Positions 15,744 through 23,515 of a stretch of DNA of 64,000 bases are shown in pieces. The position numbers and the translations under genes were made by a program. Source of the DNA: Kribbella flavida DSM 17836. Lineage in GTDB: Bacteria > Actinomycetota > Actinomycetes > Propionibacteriales > Kribbellaceae. A model generated the notes under the pieces. It was not told the DNA's origin, searched no databases, and saw nothing but the letters and a program-made list of their open reading frames with translations. The stretch covers positions 3,100,001 through 3,164,000 of the forward strand of contig NC_013729.1 in assembly GCF_000024345.1 (NCBI RefSeq). The letters run 5' to 3'. Within the stretch, counting starts at the first letter, position 1; every line of letters starts with the position of its first letter.

Positions 15744-18133
15744 CACTTCACCGCGCAGAGCTCGTCGGAGATCGGGTAGATCTCCCGGTCGAACATCGAG
15801 TTCAGCACGATCGCGGCGCGGACCGGCAGCTGGGTCAGGCCGGCGTTGGTCAGGCCGTGGCTGTACCGGCTCGCGTTGAACGAGTAGATCCGGTGCCCGT
15901 TCATGCCCTTCCAGCGCACCGAGTAGTCCGGCTCGACCAGCATCTCGCCGTCGTCGTCGTAGTCGATCCGCTCCCGCAGGTCGTCGCTGAACGGCGCCTG
16001 GACGTGCTCGCGTCCGGCGGCGACCACGACGTGGCGGACGTCGTGCTCCTCCGGCGCGGCCGTGGTCGAGCAGCGCAGCCGCAGCATGCCGTCCTCGAGC
16101 AGCTCCGACGAGGTGACGTCGCGGCCCGGCAGCAGCGTGACGGGGAACCGGCCCAGCGTCAGCAGACCGTCGTAGTTGGCCTGGTAGAGCGCCCGGAGCC
16201 CACCAGGAGTGATCGCGTCGCCGCTGTACCGGGAGTCGACGATCATCTCCCGGCGCTTGGTCCGGTTCAGGCCCTGCAGGAACTGGATGTGCGACGGCCG
16301 GTACAGCTCGTTGGCCATCGGGGAGTCGTCGATGCTGCGGAACCACTGGTTGCGGCCCATCCAGCGGATGTCGGTGAAGCCGGAGCCCAGCAGCCGCAGC
16401 ACGCACTCCAGGCCGGTCTGCCCGCCGCCGACGACGGCGATCGGGTCGGCCTTGTGCGCCTCCAGGTCGGGCATCCGGACACCGAGCTCGTCGGCGATGA
16501 AGGCCCGCGCGGACGGCAGGTCGCGCACGTACTCGGGCCACACCGGGCGGGTGCCGAGGCCGAGCACGAGGTGCTCGGAGACCGCCACCGGCTCACCGTC
16601 GACGCTGACCTCGAAGCCCTCGTCGGTGATCGCGATCGAGTCCACCCGGGAGCTGAAGTTCACCACGCCGAGCCGCTCGGTGGCCCAGGCCAGGTAGCGC
16701 TCGTACTCGATCCGCGGGAGCGCGTCGAACTGGGAGTTGATCAGCGCATAGAGCCGCCCGGAGGTGACCAGGTAGTTGAGGAACGTCAGTTCGTGCCGAG
16801 GGTCGACCAGCGACACCAGGTCCTTCATCCAGCCGGTCTGCATCCGGACGCCGGGGTAGAGCAGCGGCGTGTGCCAGCCGGCCACCGGCCGGGAGTCGAA
16901 CAGGGCCAGCTTCTCGGTGGTGACGTTCTTGTACAGGGCGGCCAGCGAGAGGTTCGACGGCCCGGCTCCGATGCCGATGGTGTGGTAGCGGGTCAGGCTG
17001 TCGCTGGTTCGTCTGGTGCCTGGTTCCGTGATGGTCATGCGCTTGTTCTCCGTCCGCGAAGTGGTGGTGCGCGTGGTTCCACCGGTGACGAGTGGCCCGA
17101 GCAGGTCGCTCGCGGCCGTCCGGCTCGCGGCCAGCGCGGTTTTCACGCTGCCGCCGGACCCACCGGTGAAGGTGAAGAGCCGATGTGTGCTGCCGAGCAC
17201 CGACCACAGGGTCAGTACCGGCGGATCGGCATAGCAGTCGGCGTTGTTGACCGTGTGCGCGGCCTGCAACAGCCTGAGGTGTGGCAGCCGCTCGCCGGCG
17301 ATCCGGACGGCTCGGGCCGTCAGGTCGCTGACCGGCGCGCTGCTGCCGGGTGGGACGGACCAGCGGTGCGTGTCGACGCCCAGCAGCAGACCGCCGTCTG
17401 CCGTCGGGCGCCCGTACAGGTCGCTGGTCTCGTCGACGAACATGGTCGGCAGGGCGCCGGCCACGCTGTACACGGCGACCTGGATCGCCTTCGTCCGGTA
17501 CGGATCGGCCGGCAACGCGTTGCCGGTGAGCAGTCCGGGCGTCCACGGACCGGCCGCCACCACGACCACGTCGTACCGGTCGCTGCCGCCGGGTGTGCGG
17601 CAGCTGACCGAGCCGTCGGGGTGGGGAACCAGTCCGAGCACAGGGCCGGTCACGACCCTGCTGCTGGTGCCGCGGGCCAACTGGTCGATCACCAGTGCCC
17701 GTAGTTGGTCGGGCCGGATGAACCCGGCCCGCTTCTCCAGTACGCCGACCGTGCCGTCGGGCAGTGCGTGCCAGCCGAGGCCACGCAGCGTGCTGCCGTC
17801 GACGATCTCGGTGGATCCGGGGTGCGCGTGCTCCACCTCGGCGACGGCTTCCTCCAGCCCGGCCTGCCGCGCGAGCAGGTAGGTCGAGCCGGTCTCGGTG
17901 TAGCCGGCCCGGTCGAGCAGGCCGGGGGACTCGAACAGTTCCGCCAGGCTCTCGATCGCGAGCCGGCGCTGCTCCGGATGGGTCTCGAAGCCCCGGACCC
18001 CACCACCGGAAGCAGCGGTGGCGTCCCGTCCCGGTACGCCGGTGACGAGGTCGACCGAGACCGCCGGGTAGGCGCTCAGCCGCCAGGCCAGCAGCGTGCC
18101 GGCGATGCCGGCTCCGATCACGCAGATCCGCAT
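15740..18133 (-). CDS. Fusion: DAO-type FAD oxidase + lysine/ornithine N-hydroxylase
   Basis: One open frame of 797 residues holding two flavoenzymes. Residues 1-350 form a D-amino-acid-oxidase/glycine-oxidase-like domain with the dinucleotide motif VIGAGIAGTLLAWRLS at the start and FTGGSGGSVKTALAA near its end; this matches Spb39-like enzymes that cleave the hydrazino-lysine intermediate. After a Thr/Arg-rich linker, residues 366-797 form a complete SidA/IucD-type N-hydroxylase: IGIGAGPSNLSLAAL (FAD), VGGGQTGLECVLRLL (NADPH) and ASRYSHGLTNAGLTQLP. Met366 (ATG at 17038) is preceded by GGAG at 9 nt, so the hydroxylase might also be made separately. Starts 3 nt after the MetRS-like gene. Predicted to supply N6-hydroxylysine and to cleave the N-N product. 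Confidence 0.82.
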   Translation of the reverse strand: MRICVIGAGIAGTLLAWRLSAYPAVSVDLVTGVPGRDATAASGGGVRGFETHPEQRRLAIESLAELFESPGLLDRAGYTETGSTYLLARQAGLEEAVAEVEHAHPGSTEIVDGSTLRGLGWHALPDGTVGVLEKRAGFIRPDQLRALVIDQLARGTSSRVVTGPVLGLVPHPDGSVSCRTPGGSDRYDVVVVAAGPWTPGLLTGNALPADPYRTKAIQVAVYSVAGALPTMFVDETSDLYGRPTADGGLLLGVDTHRWSVPPGSSAPVSDLTARAVRIAGERLPHLRLLQAAHTVNNADCYADPPVLTLWSVLGSTHRLFTFTGGSGGSVKTALAASRTAASDLLGPLVTGGTTRTTTSRTENKRMTITEPGTRRTSDSLTRYHTIGIGAGPSNLSLAALYKNVTTEKLALFDSRPVAGWHTPLLYPGVRMQTGWMKDLVSLVDPRHELTFLNYLVTSGRLYALINSQFDALPRIEYERYLAWATERLGVVNFSSRVDSIAITDEGFEVSVDGEPVAVSEHLVLGLGTRPVWPEYVRDLPSARAFIADELGVRMPDLEAHKADPIAVVGGGQTGLECVLRLLGSGFTDIRWMGRNQWFRSIDDSPMANELYRPSHIQFLQGLNRTKRREMIVDSRYSGDAITPGGLRALYQANYDGLLTLGRFPVTLLPGRDVTSSELLEDGMLRLRCSTTAAPEEHDVRHVVVAAGREHVQAPFSDDLRERIDYDDDGEMLVEPDYSVRWKGMNGHRIYSFNASRYSHGLTNAGLTQLPVRAAIVLNSMFDREIYPISDELCAVKW

Positions 18134-18136
18134 CTG

Positions 18137-19642
18137 CTACTCGCCCTTCCCGGCCAGGAGCGGTCCCGGCCGGTCGACGCCGGCGCCGTCCACCGTGCCG
18201 AGGCTGGGCGCGGCGGCTTGCAGGACCGCGCCGGCCTCGGCCAGCACCGCGCGCGGGGCGTCGGCGACGGCGTCGTCGAGCCCGGTCAGCGCGGTCCGGA
18301 GATGGCCCACGTCCGCGCCGCCGGAGAGCAGGGTGATCAGGCAGCGGGCGGCGAGCGCGGGGTCGAAGCCGGCCGGTCGCAGGGCTGCTTGGCCGCGCGC
18401 CAGTTCGCGCGCGGCCAGGGCCGGGGCGAGCGGCTCGGTGACCTGGTGGCTGCCGTTCAGCAGCGGTTCCACCCGGGCCGCGAAAGCGCGGAAGGAATTC
18501 CAGGTGAAATCGCTCTGGTAGCGGTCCGGACGGTCCCAGGCGAGGAACAAACGAACGATTGACGGATCCTGCGCCCGCAGCAGTTCGGTGGCCCAGATGG
18601 CGTGATTCCTGCTGGTCGAGAACTTTTCCCCGTCCAAGGTGTAGAACTGGTTGACCACCAGCCCGGAAATAGGTAAAGGAAACACGCCGCAGGCGGCCCA
18701 GACAGCCTGCCAGTAGACCGCGTACCAGTACGCGTTGTCCAGGCCGAGGAAATGCCACAGATTGTCGATCCGGCCGAGCGCGGCCCGGTAGCCGGGCAGG
18801 TCGGTGGCGGCCGGGTCGACCGCGCGGGCGATGTTGTAGAGGTCGGTGAGTGCCACCTCGGTGTACGGCCCGATCCGCAGGCCGGACAGCGCCTGGTCGC
18901 CCTCGATGCCCCAGTTGGTCGGGTAGGCGAGCGCGATCTCGGGCAGTCCGGCAGCCAGTTGCCGCCCGATCACCGCGCGCACGGCCGGCGGGAACTGCGC
19001 CCGCAGCCAGGCGTCGGTGAGCGCGGCGCGGTGCTCCTCCATCCGCAGCACCGGCACCGTCGCCCGGAACGCGCGCGGCGGACCACCGCACCGGCCGCAG
19101 ACCGGATCGACCATGGTGTCGACCCGCGTGAAGCTGCCGCACTGCTCGCACGCGCCACCGGCGGCCGGCGCCTCGCAGGTTGCGCAGAGGCCGACCAGGT
19201 ACGACTCGTGCAACGTGCGGCCGCAGTCGGCGCAGCCGTGCAGGGTCACCTCGCGCAGCGGGGTCGCGCCGGACGCGATCAGGTGGTTCATCAGGGCGCG
19301 GACGATCGGCGCGTGCTCGTCGCCGAGCGGGTCGCTGAACCGGTCGTACCCGATCCGCGCCTGCCGGTAGGTCTCCTTGATGTCCGCGCGGAACTCGGTC
19401 GTCATCGCGCCGACGTCGAGACCTTCGCGCTCGGCCCGGGTCAGCACGTAGTTCTGGTGCACGTCGAGACCGGAGGTGACCACCACCCGCTCGCCCCGGG
19501 CCCGCGCGGCGCGGGCGGCGGTGTCGGCGGCAAGGTACGGGCCGGACAGGTGGCCGACGTGCAAAGGGCCGTTCACCGTGGGCTGCGGGAAGGTGACGAC
19601 GGTGACGCGATCGGTGCGCGCGCCGGTGACCGGATCAGTCAT
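18137..19642 (-). CDS. MetRS-like amino-acid-activating ligase (hydrazine synthetase component)
   Basis: 501 residues resembling class I methionyl-tRNA synthetase: the HIGH motif is HVGH (residues 28-31, in NGPLHVGHLSGPYLAAD) and the KMSKS motif is KFSTS (340-344). Four CxxC pairs (C137/140, C153/156, C165/168, C182/185) form MetRS-type zinc knuckles. The C-terminal helical region is short. Sitting 8 nt into the cupin gene and ahead of an N-hydroxylase, it matches the MetRS-like half of Spb40-type hydrazine synthetases. That half forms an ester between an amino acid carboxylate and the N-hydroxyl of N6-hydroxylysine before rearrangement to an N-N bond. A housekeeping MetRS is unlikely given this context. 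The amino acid used (glycine in Spb40) is not predictable. Confidence 0.85.
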   Translation of the reverse strand: MTDPVTGARTDRVTVVTFPQPTVNGPLHVGHLSGPYLAADTAARAARARGERVVVTSGLDVHQNYVLTRAEREGLDVGAMTTEFRADIKETYRQARIGYDRFSDPLGDEHAPIVRALMNHLIASGATPLREVTLHGCADCGRTLHESYLVGLCATCEAPAAGGACEQCGSFTRVDTMVDPVCGRCGGPPRAFRATVPVLRMEEHRAALTDAWLRAQFPPAVRAVIGRQLAAGLPEIALAYPTNWGIEGDQALSGLRIGPYTEVALTDLYNIARAVDPAATDLPGYRAALGRIDNLWHFLGLDNAYWYAVYWQAVWAACGVFPLPISGLVVNQFYTLDGEKFSTSRNHAIWATELLRAQDPSIVRLFLAWDRPDRYQSDFTWNSFRAFAARVEPLLNGSHQVTEPLAPALAARELARGQAALRPAGFDPALAARCLITLLSGGADVGHLRTALTGLDDAVADAPRAVLAEAGAVLQAAAPSLGTVDGAGVDRPGPLLAGKGE

Positions 19643-20027
19643 GGCCGACCGCCACGGCCGACCGGCCGGCGAGTGCCTCCGCCGCCGCGGTCGCGGCCTC
19701 GGGGTACCAGTAGGCGCTGAAGACGGTCAGCACCTCGTCGGCCGAACGGTTCTGGACGACGTGCGCCTCCAGGCTGTTCAGCAGGAACGCGTTGCCGTGC
19801 GGCACCTCGTGCACGGTGTCGCCGACGGTGACGTGCGCGGTGCCGGCGACGACGATCGACAGTTCCAGCTCGGGGTGCTGGTCGATCGGGCTCTCGTCGC
19901 CCGGCGGAACGCTGTACCACATGGCCTGGAAAGGCATCGCCGTTCCGAGGCCGTACTGCTCCCAGCGGACCACCCGCAGATCGTTCACGAAGAGGCTTTC
20001 GCCGGTGACCAAGTCGAATGTACGCAT
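19635..20027 (-). CDS. Stand-alone cupin (hydrazine synthetase component)
   Basis: 130 residues, a single small beta-barrel cupin. The first cupin motif gives His51 and Glu55 in DQHPELELSIVVAG, and the second gives His89 and Asn93 in PHGNAF...EAHVVQN. These are the usual metal ligands, with one His apparently missing from the common HxH. ATG at 20027 has a good Shine-Dalgarno (GGAGGG, 9 nt spacing). The gene overlaps the MetRS-like gene by 8 nt. In Spb40-type enzymes a cupin domain is fused to the MetRS-like domain and carries out the N-N bond-forming rearrangement; here the two are separate polypeptides. First gene of the operon. Confidence 0.83.
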   Translation of the reverse strand: MRTFDLVTGESLFVNDLRVVRWEQYGLGTAMPFQAMWYSVPPGDESPIDQHPELELSIVVAGTAHVTVGDTVHEVPHGNAFLLNSLEAHVVQNRSADEVLTVFSAYWYPEAATAAAEALAGRSAVAVGHD

Positions 20028-20351
20028 GCTTCACTACCCTCCGTAGTCGCGGCCAGGCACGACTCAAGAAGTTGGGCGTAACAAATGAAGGTACGGAACA
20101 GACGCTTTGCTTCAGCCTTGGATGATCACCCGCGCAGCGACGACGCGCGGCGAGAGTGAAAGCCCGGCGACCCCCCAGTCTCCGTGGCCGAAAATATAGG
20201 GAAGGTCACGCTCGGAGTAAAGGGCAGTACACAACGAATTGCCCAAAAGCCGTAACTGCACCGGAAATCATTCGTTGTGCATGGTCTTCGGGCGCAGACC
20301 GTGCTGAGCCGGACACGGGCAGCGACCGGCGGCCCGGCGTGGCAGGCGAGC
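20028..20351 (-). promoter_or_regulatory. Promoter region of the hydrazine-type operon with a 10-bp inverted repeat
   Basis: This 324-bp gene-free stretch separates the DUF4439 gene from the operon start. Part of it (about 20195-20280) is clearly less GC-rich than the surroundings. CACAACGAAT at 20230-20239 is perfectly inverted as ATTCGTTGTG at 20270-20279, with 30 nt between, a possible regulator site. No clear -10/-35 pair was found. Confidence 0.4.
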
Positions 20352-20774
20352 TCAGGTCTGGCCGGGGAAGGCCTCGGGGCGGCCACCCCACGCCAGCTGC
20401 TCACGCGCGGTCGCGATCAGCGCCTGAACGGCGAACGTGCGCGGCCCGTCCTGCTCGGCCGCCTCGACGAGGTCGGCGTACACCGCGCCGAGCCGGCGTT
20501 CGATGCCCAGAACGAGCGCGACCGCCGTCGCCGGATCGGTCACGACCTGCGGCAGGTCGTACGCCGGTTCGGCCGCGGCCGGGGTCTGGCCGCTCTGGAC
20601 CAGCAGGTCGGCGAGCAGGTCGCGGCGTTTGCGGTGCTGCTCGTACAAGGTGGTCGCCGCGCGGAACCGGGCGCCGCTGAGTTTGCCGCCGGCCACGCCG
20701 ACGCCGTACAGGGCGGCGTGCTCGCCGGCGATCGCGGCCTGGAGCGCCTCCGCCTCGGTCTGGGACGTGCTCAC
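20352..20774 (-). CDS. DUF4439 ferritin-like-fold protein
   Basis: 140 residues from the GTG at 20774, which overlaps the stop of the lipoprotein gene (GTGA). Sequence is mainly alpha-helical: EALQAAIAGEHAALYGVGVAGGKLSG, AATTLYEQHRKRRDLLADLLV, then a long helix YADLVEAAEQDGPRTFAVQALIATAREQLAWGG. This is the pattern of DUF4439, a ferritin-like four-helix domain found in actinobacteria next to rimP. No iron-binding His/Glu set is obvious beyond E18/H19. Function unknown. Probably co-expressed with the upstream lipoprotein. Confidence 0.78.
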   Translation of the reverse strand: MSTSQTEAEALQAAIAGEHAALYGVGVAGGKLSGARFRAATTLYEQHRKRRDLLADLLVQSGQTPAAAEPAYDLPQVVTDPATAVALVLGIERRLGAVYADLVEAAEQDGPRTFAVQALIATAREQLAWGGRPEAFPGQT

Positions 20775-21319
20775 GAAGCAGCCTTCTTCGCGGTCAGCAC
20801 GGCGGCGAGCTGGCTCTCCGACGCGGCGATCGTGGCCAGCAACCGAGCCGGCGGGCCGGTCAGCTTCGCCGCGGCGGTGGCGTGCGCGACGGACAGTCGC
20901 TGCTCCCGGCTCGCCAGATCGGCCAGCGCGGCCGCCGAGGCCTTCGGCAGCGGCGGGAGCTTGCCGGGCTGCGGTGGCTCGAAGCCGCCGAGCTCCTTGA
21001 GCTTCGCGACATGAGCCGCGTGGCTGCGCACGCCGGACGACAGCCGCGTGCGCAAGGCGGGGAACGTCTGGCTCGTGGAGCTGTAGCGGAGGGCCAGCTG
21101 CTGGATCTGGGTGGCGGCCGTGGTGAGCGCCGCGACGACCTCCGGGTCCGCGCTGGGCTCCGGCGCCTGGACCGATCCGTCCGGGCCGGTCGACGCGCCC
21201 GGCGTACCGCTGCGGTCGGGTTCGTCGTCGCACCCGCTGGCCAGCGCGGCGGCGCCCGCCACCAGGGCGGCGGTCCGGAGCGCGGTACGGCGCGACAGTC
21301 GGCGGGCATCGTTCGGCAC
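20771..21319 (-). CDS. Tat-type lipoprotein, unknown function
   Basis: 182 residues. The N-terminus MPNDARRLSRRTALRTAALVAGAAALASGC combines a twin-arginine motif with a lipobox (ASGC), so the mature protein should start at Cys30 and sit on the outside of the membrane. The mature part is Ala-rich and helical, with an acidic Ser/Pro linker first. Homologous pairs of a Tat lipoprotein and DUF4439 protein are commonly found divergent from rimP in actinobacteria. No enzymatic motif is seen. Confidence 0.75.
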   Translation of the reverse strand: MPNDARRLSRRTALRTAALVAGAAALASGCDDEPDRSGTPGASTGPDGSVQAPEPSADPEVVAALTTAATQIQQLALRYSSTSQTFPALRTRLSSGVRSHAAHVAKLKELGGFEPPQPGKLPPLPKASAAALADLASREQRLSVAHATAAAKLTGPPARLLATIAASESQLAAVLTAKKAAS

Positions 21320-21493
21320 GGCCGAAACCCTATCCGCTCCCCGGGCCCCGACCGGCGACCCGCACCGGACCCCGCCGCCCGGCCGGTTCGGCCGAGCCGC
21401 TGGTAGGGAGCGGGCGCCGGGCCGGATAAGGTGGGCTACTGCCCTGCGGACAGGGCGTTACGGGTGCACAACTGGAGAGAGGCAGGTTTACCT

Positions 21494-22030
21494 GTGAGCC
21501 GAAAGACTGACCACACGGACACCACGAGCCTCGAGAACTTCCTGCGGCCGCTCGTCGAGCAGTTCGGCTGCGACCTGGAGGCCGCCGAGGTCACCCCGGC
21601 CGGCCGGCGCCGGCTGCTGCGCGTCCTGGTCGACCGCGACGGCGGCATCAGCCTGGACGACGTCGCCGACGTGACCCGGGCGATCTCCAAGGCACTCGAC
21701 GCCGACGACGTGATGGGCGACGGCGCCTACACCCTCGAGGTCTCCAGCCCCGGGGTCGACCGGCCGCTCACCCTGCCGCGGCACTGGCGGCGCAACATCT
21801 CCCGGCTGGTCGCGGTCACGCTGCACAGCGGCGACAAGCTGACCGGCCGGATCAAGACGGTCTCCGACGAGACCGCCGACCTGGACGTCGACGGCACGCT
21901 CCGCACGGTGGCCTACGCCGACGTGGACAAGGCCAAGGTCCAGATCGAGTTCAACCGGCCTGCCGGCAACGACGAACCTGCCCCAGACACAGCCGGCGAT
22001 GCTGCTGACGGCACGGTGGAGGAGAACTGA
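21494..22030 (+). CDS. rimP: Ribosome maturation factor RimP
   Basis: 178 residues from the GTG at 21494; the frame is open from 21431 but the upstream part is not RimP-like. RimP helps assemble the 30S subunit. Typical features are the N-terminal [40 protein letters not shown], the [14 protein letters not shown] motif near residue 84, and a C-terminal SH3-like domain ([28 protein letters not shown]). The acidic tail is variable. Its TGA overlaps the nusA ATG, as in most bacteria. Confidence 0.96.
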   Translation: MSRKTDHTDTTSLENFLRPLVEQFGCDLEAAEVTPAGRRRLLRVLVDRDGGISLDDVADVTRAISKALDADDVMGDGAYTLEVSSPGVDRPLTLPRHWRRNISRLVAVTLHSGDKLTGRIKTVSDETADLDVDGTLRTVAYADVDKAKVQIEFNRPAGNDEPAPDTAGDAADGTVEEN

Positions 22031-23022
22031 TGGACATCGACATGGCCGTTCTGCGGTCCCTGGAGCGGGAGAAGGACATCGCCTTCGAGGTGGTGGTGGA
22101 GGCGATCGAGCAGGCCCTGCTGGTCGCGTACCACCGCACCGAGGGGGCCCAGCAGCACGCCCGCGCCGAGCTCGACCGCAAGACCGGGCACGTCACCGTG
22201 TTCGCCCGGGAGATGGGCCCCGACGGCACCCTGGTCCGCGAGTACGACGACACTCCCGCCGACTTCGGCCGGATCGCGGCGACCACCGCCAAGCAGGTCA
22301 TCCTGCAGCGGCTGCGCGACGCCGAGGACGAGGTGCGCTACGGCGAGTTCTCCGGCAAGGAGGGCGACATCGTCTCCGGCGTCGTCCAGCAGGGCCGCGA
22401 CCCGCGCTCGGTGATGGTCGATCTCGGCAAGATCGAGGCCGTGCTGCCCGGTCCGGAGCAGGTGCCGGGGGAGAAGTACGAGCACGGCTCCCGGCTGCGG
22501 GTCTACGTGGTCGGCGTCCGCAAGGGCTTCAAGGGCCCGCAGATCACCGTCTCCCGGACGCACCCGAACCTGGTCAAGAAGCTGTTCGCGCTGGAGGTGC
22601 CGGAGATCGCCGACGGCACCGTGGAGATCACCGCGATCGCCCGCGAGGCCGGCCACCGGACCAAGATCGCGGTCCGCACGCTGAACCCGTCGGTGAACGG
22701 CAAGGGCGCCTGCATCGGCCCGATGGGCCAGCGGGTGCGCAACATCATGCACGAGCTGCACGGTGAGAAGATCGACATCATCGACCACAGCGACGACCCG
22801 GCGACGTTCGTCGGGAACGCGCTCTCACCCGCGCAGGTCTCCTCGGTGGAGGTCGTCGACGCCGCCGCGCGGGCCGCGCGGGTCGTCGTACCCGACTACC
22901 AGCTGTCGCTGGCGATCGGCAAGGAGGGCCAGAACGCCCGCCTCGCCGCCCGGCTGACCGGCTGGCGGATCGATATCCGGCCGGATACCGATGTGACTCG
23001 TGGGGACGAGAAGGTAGACTGA
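22030..23022 (+). CDS. nusA: Transcription termination/antitermination factor NusA
   Basis: 330 residues, the short actinobacterial form without C-terminal acidic repeats. Order: N-terminal RNA-polymerase-binding domain ([30 protein letters not shown]), S1 domain ([29 protein letters not shown]), KH1 ([28 protein letters not shown]) and KH2 ([18 protein letters not shown] ... [21 protein letters not shown]). It modulates pausing, termination and rRNA antitermination. Coupled to rimP and followed 44 bp later by ylxR. Confidence 0.97.
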   Translation: MDIDMAVLRSLEREKDIAFEVVVEAIEQALLVAYHRTEGAQQHARAELDRKTGHVTVFAREMGPDGTLVREYDDTPADFGRIAATTAKQVILQRLRDAEDEVRYGEFSGKEGDIVSGVVQQGRDPRSVMVDLGKIEAVLPGPEQVPGEKYEHGSRLRVYVVGVRKGFKGPQITVSRTHPNLVKKLFALEVPEIADGTVEITAIAREAGHRTKIAVRTLNPSVNGKGACIGPMGQRVRNIMHELHGEKIDIIDHSDDPATFVGNALSPAQVSSVEVVDAAARAARVVVPDYQLSLAIGKEGQNARLAARLTGWRIDIRPDTDVTRGDEKVD

Positions 23023-23066
23023 TCTCTCGGTCGGTCGACTGAGTCGTCACCACACCCTGAGGAACT

Positions 23067-23342
23067 GTGACAGAGACTGCAGACGCGCGCCCTGAGAAGC
23101 TTCGGGAGCGCACCTGTATCGGGTGCCGGAAACGAGACAGTCCGTCCGACCTGCTGCGGATGACGGTGTCCGGAGGACGTGTCCTCCCGGATCCCGCTCA
23201 TCGGGCACCCGGCCGCGGGGCGCACTTGCACCCGGTGACCGAGTGTCTCGACCTCGCCGAGCGACGCAAGGCGTTCCCGCGGGCCTTCAAGGTCCCGGGT
23301 CCGCTGGACCTGACGCTCGTGCGGGCACAGGTCGAGCAGTGA
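23067..23342 (+). CDS. ylxR: YlxR family (DUF448) RNA-binding protein
   Basis: 91 residues from a GTG. The YlxR signature RTCIGCRKRD lies near residue 16, followed by the LRM strand, GGRVLPDPAHRAPGRGAHLHP and the C-terminal LAERRKAFPRAFKV basic helix. YlxR proteins are small nucleic-acid-binding or RNase P-modulating proteins usually found between nusA and infB, as here. Exact role is not settled. Confidence 0.9.
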   Translation: MTETADARPEKLRERTCIGCRKRDSPSDLLRMTVSGGRVLPDPAHRAPGRGAHLHPVTECLDLAERRKAFPRAFKVPGPLDLTLVRAQVEQ

Positions 23343-23383
23343 GCGACTTCAGCACCAAGTGCGGCCGCCCGGCCGCCCACGGC

Positions 23384-23479
23384 ATGAGCCGTGACGACAT
23401 GAAGGCGGGTCATCGACTCATGACCACTCGATGAGTGTCGAACGATGAGTGCAATGCGATGAGCATGTACGTCAACTAA
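23384..23479 (+). promoter_or_regulatory. infB leader with tandem overlapping mini-ORFs and 14-nt repeats
   Basis: The 173-bp ylxR-infB gap holds a 16-codon ORF (ATG 23384, MSRDDMKAGHRLMTTR). Its stop overlaps an ATG at 23431 (5 codons), whose stop overlaps ATG 23445 (5 codons), whose stop overlaps ATG 23459 (6 codons, TAA at 23477). The last three begin within direct repeats of CGATGAG at 23429, 23443 and 23457, exactly 14 nt apart. infB starts 36 nt later with its own GAGGGAGAG ribosome-binding site. Confidence 0.45.
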
Positions 23480-23515
23480 CGGTCCGCGCCCCAGGCTCGG
23501 ACCAGAGGGAGAGTA

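Noticed and set aside
18137..19642. MetRS-like gene as a housekeeping methionyl-tRNA synthetase
   Set aside because: It lies inside a coupled biosynthetic operon directly after a cupin and before an N-hydroxylase, has a variant KFSTS motif and a short C-terminal region; the specialised role is more likely, though not proven.
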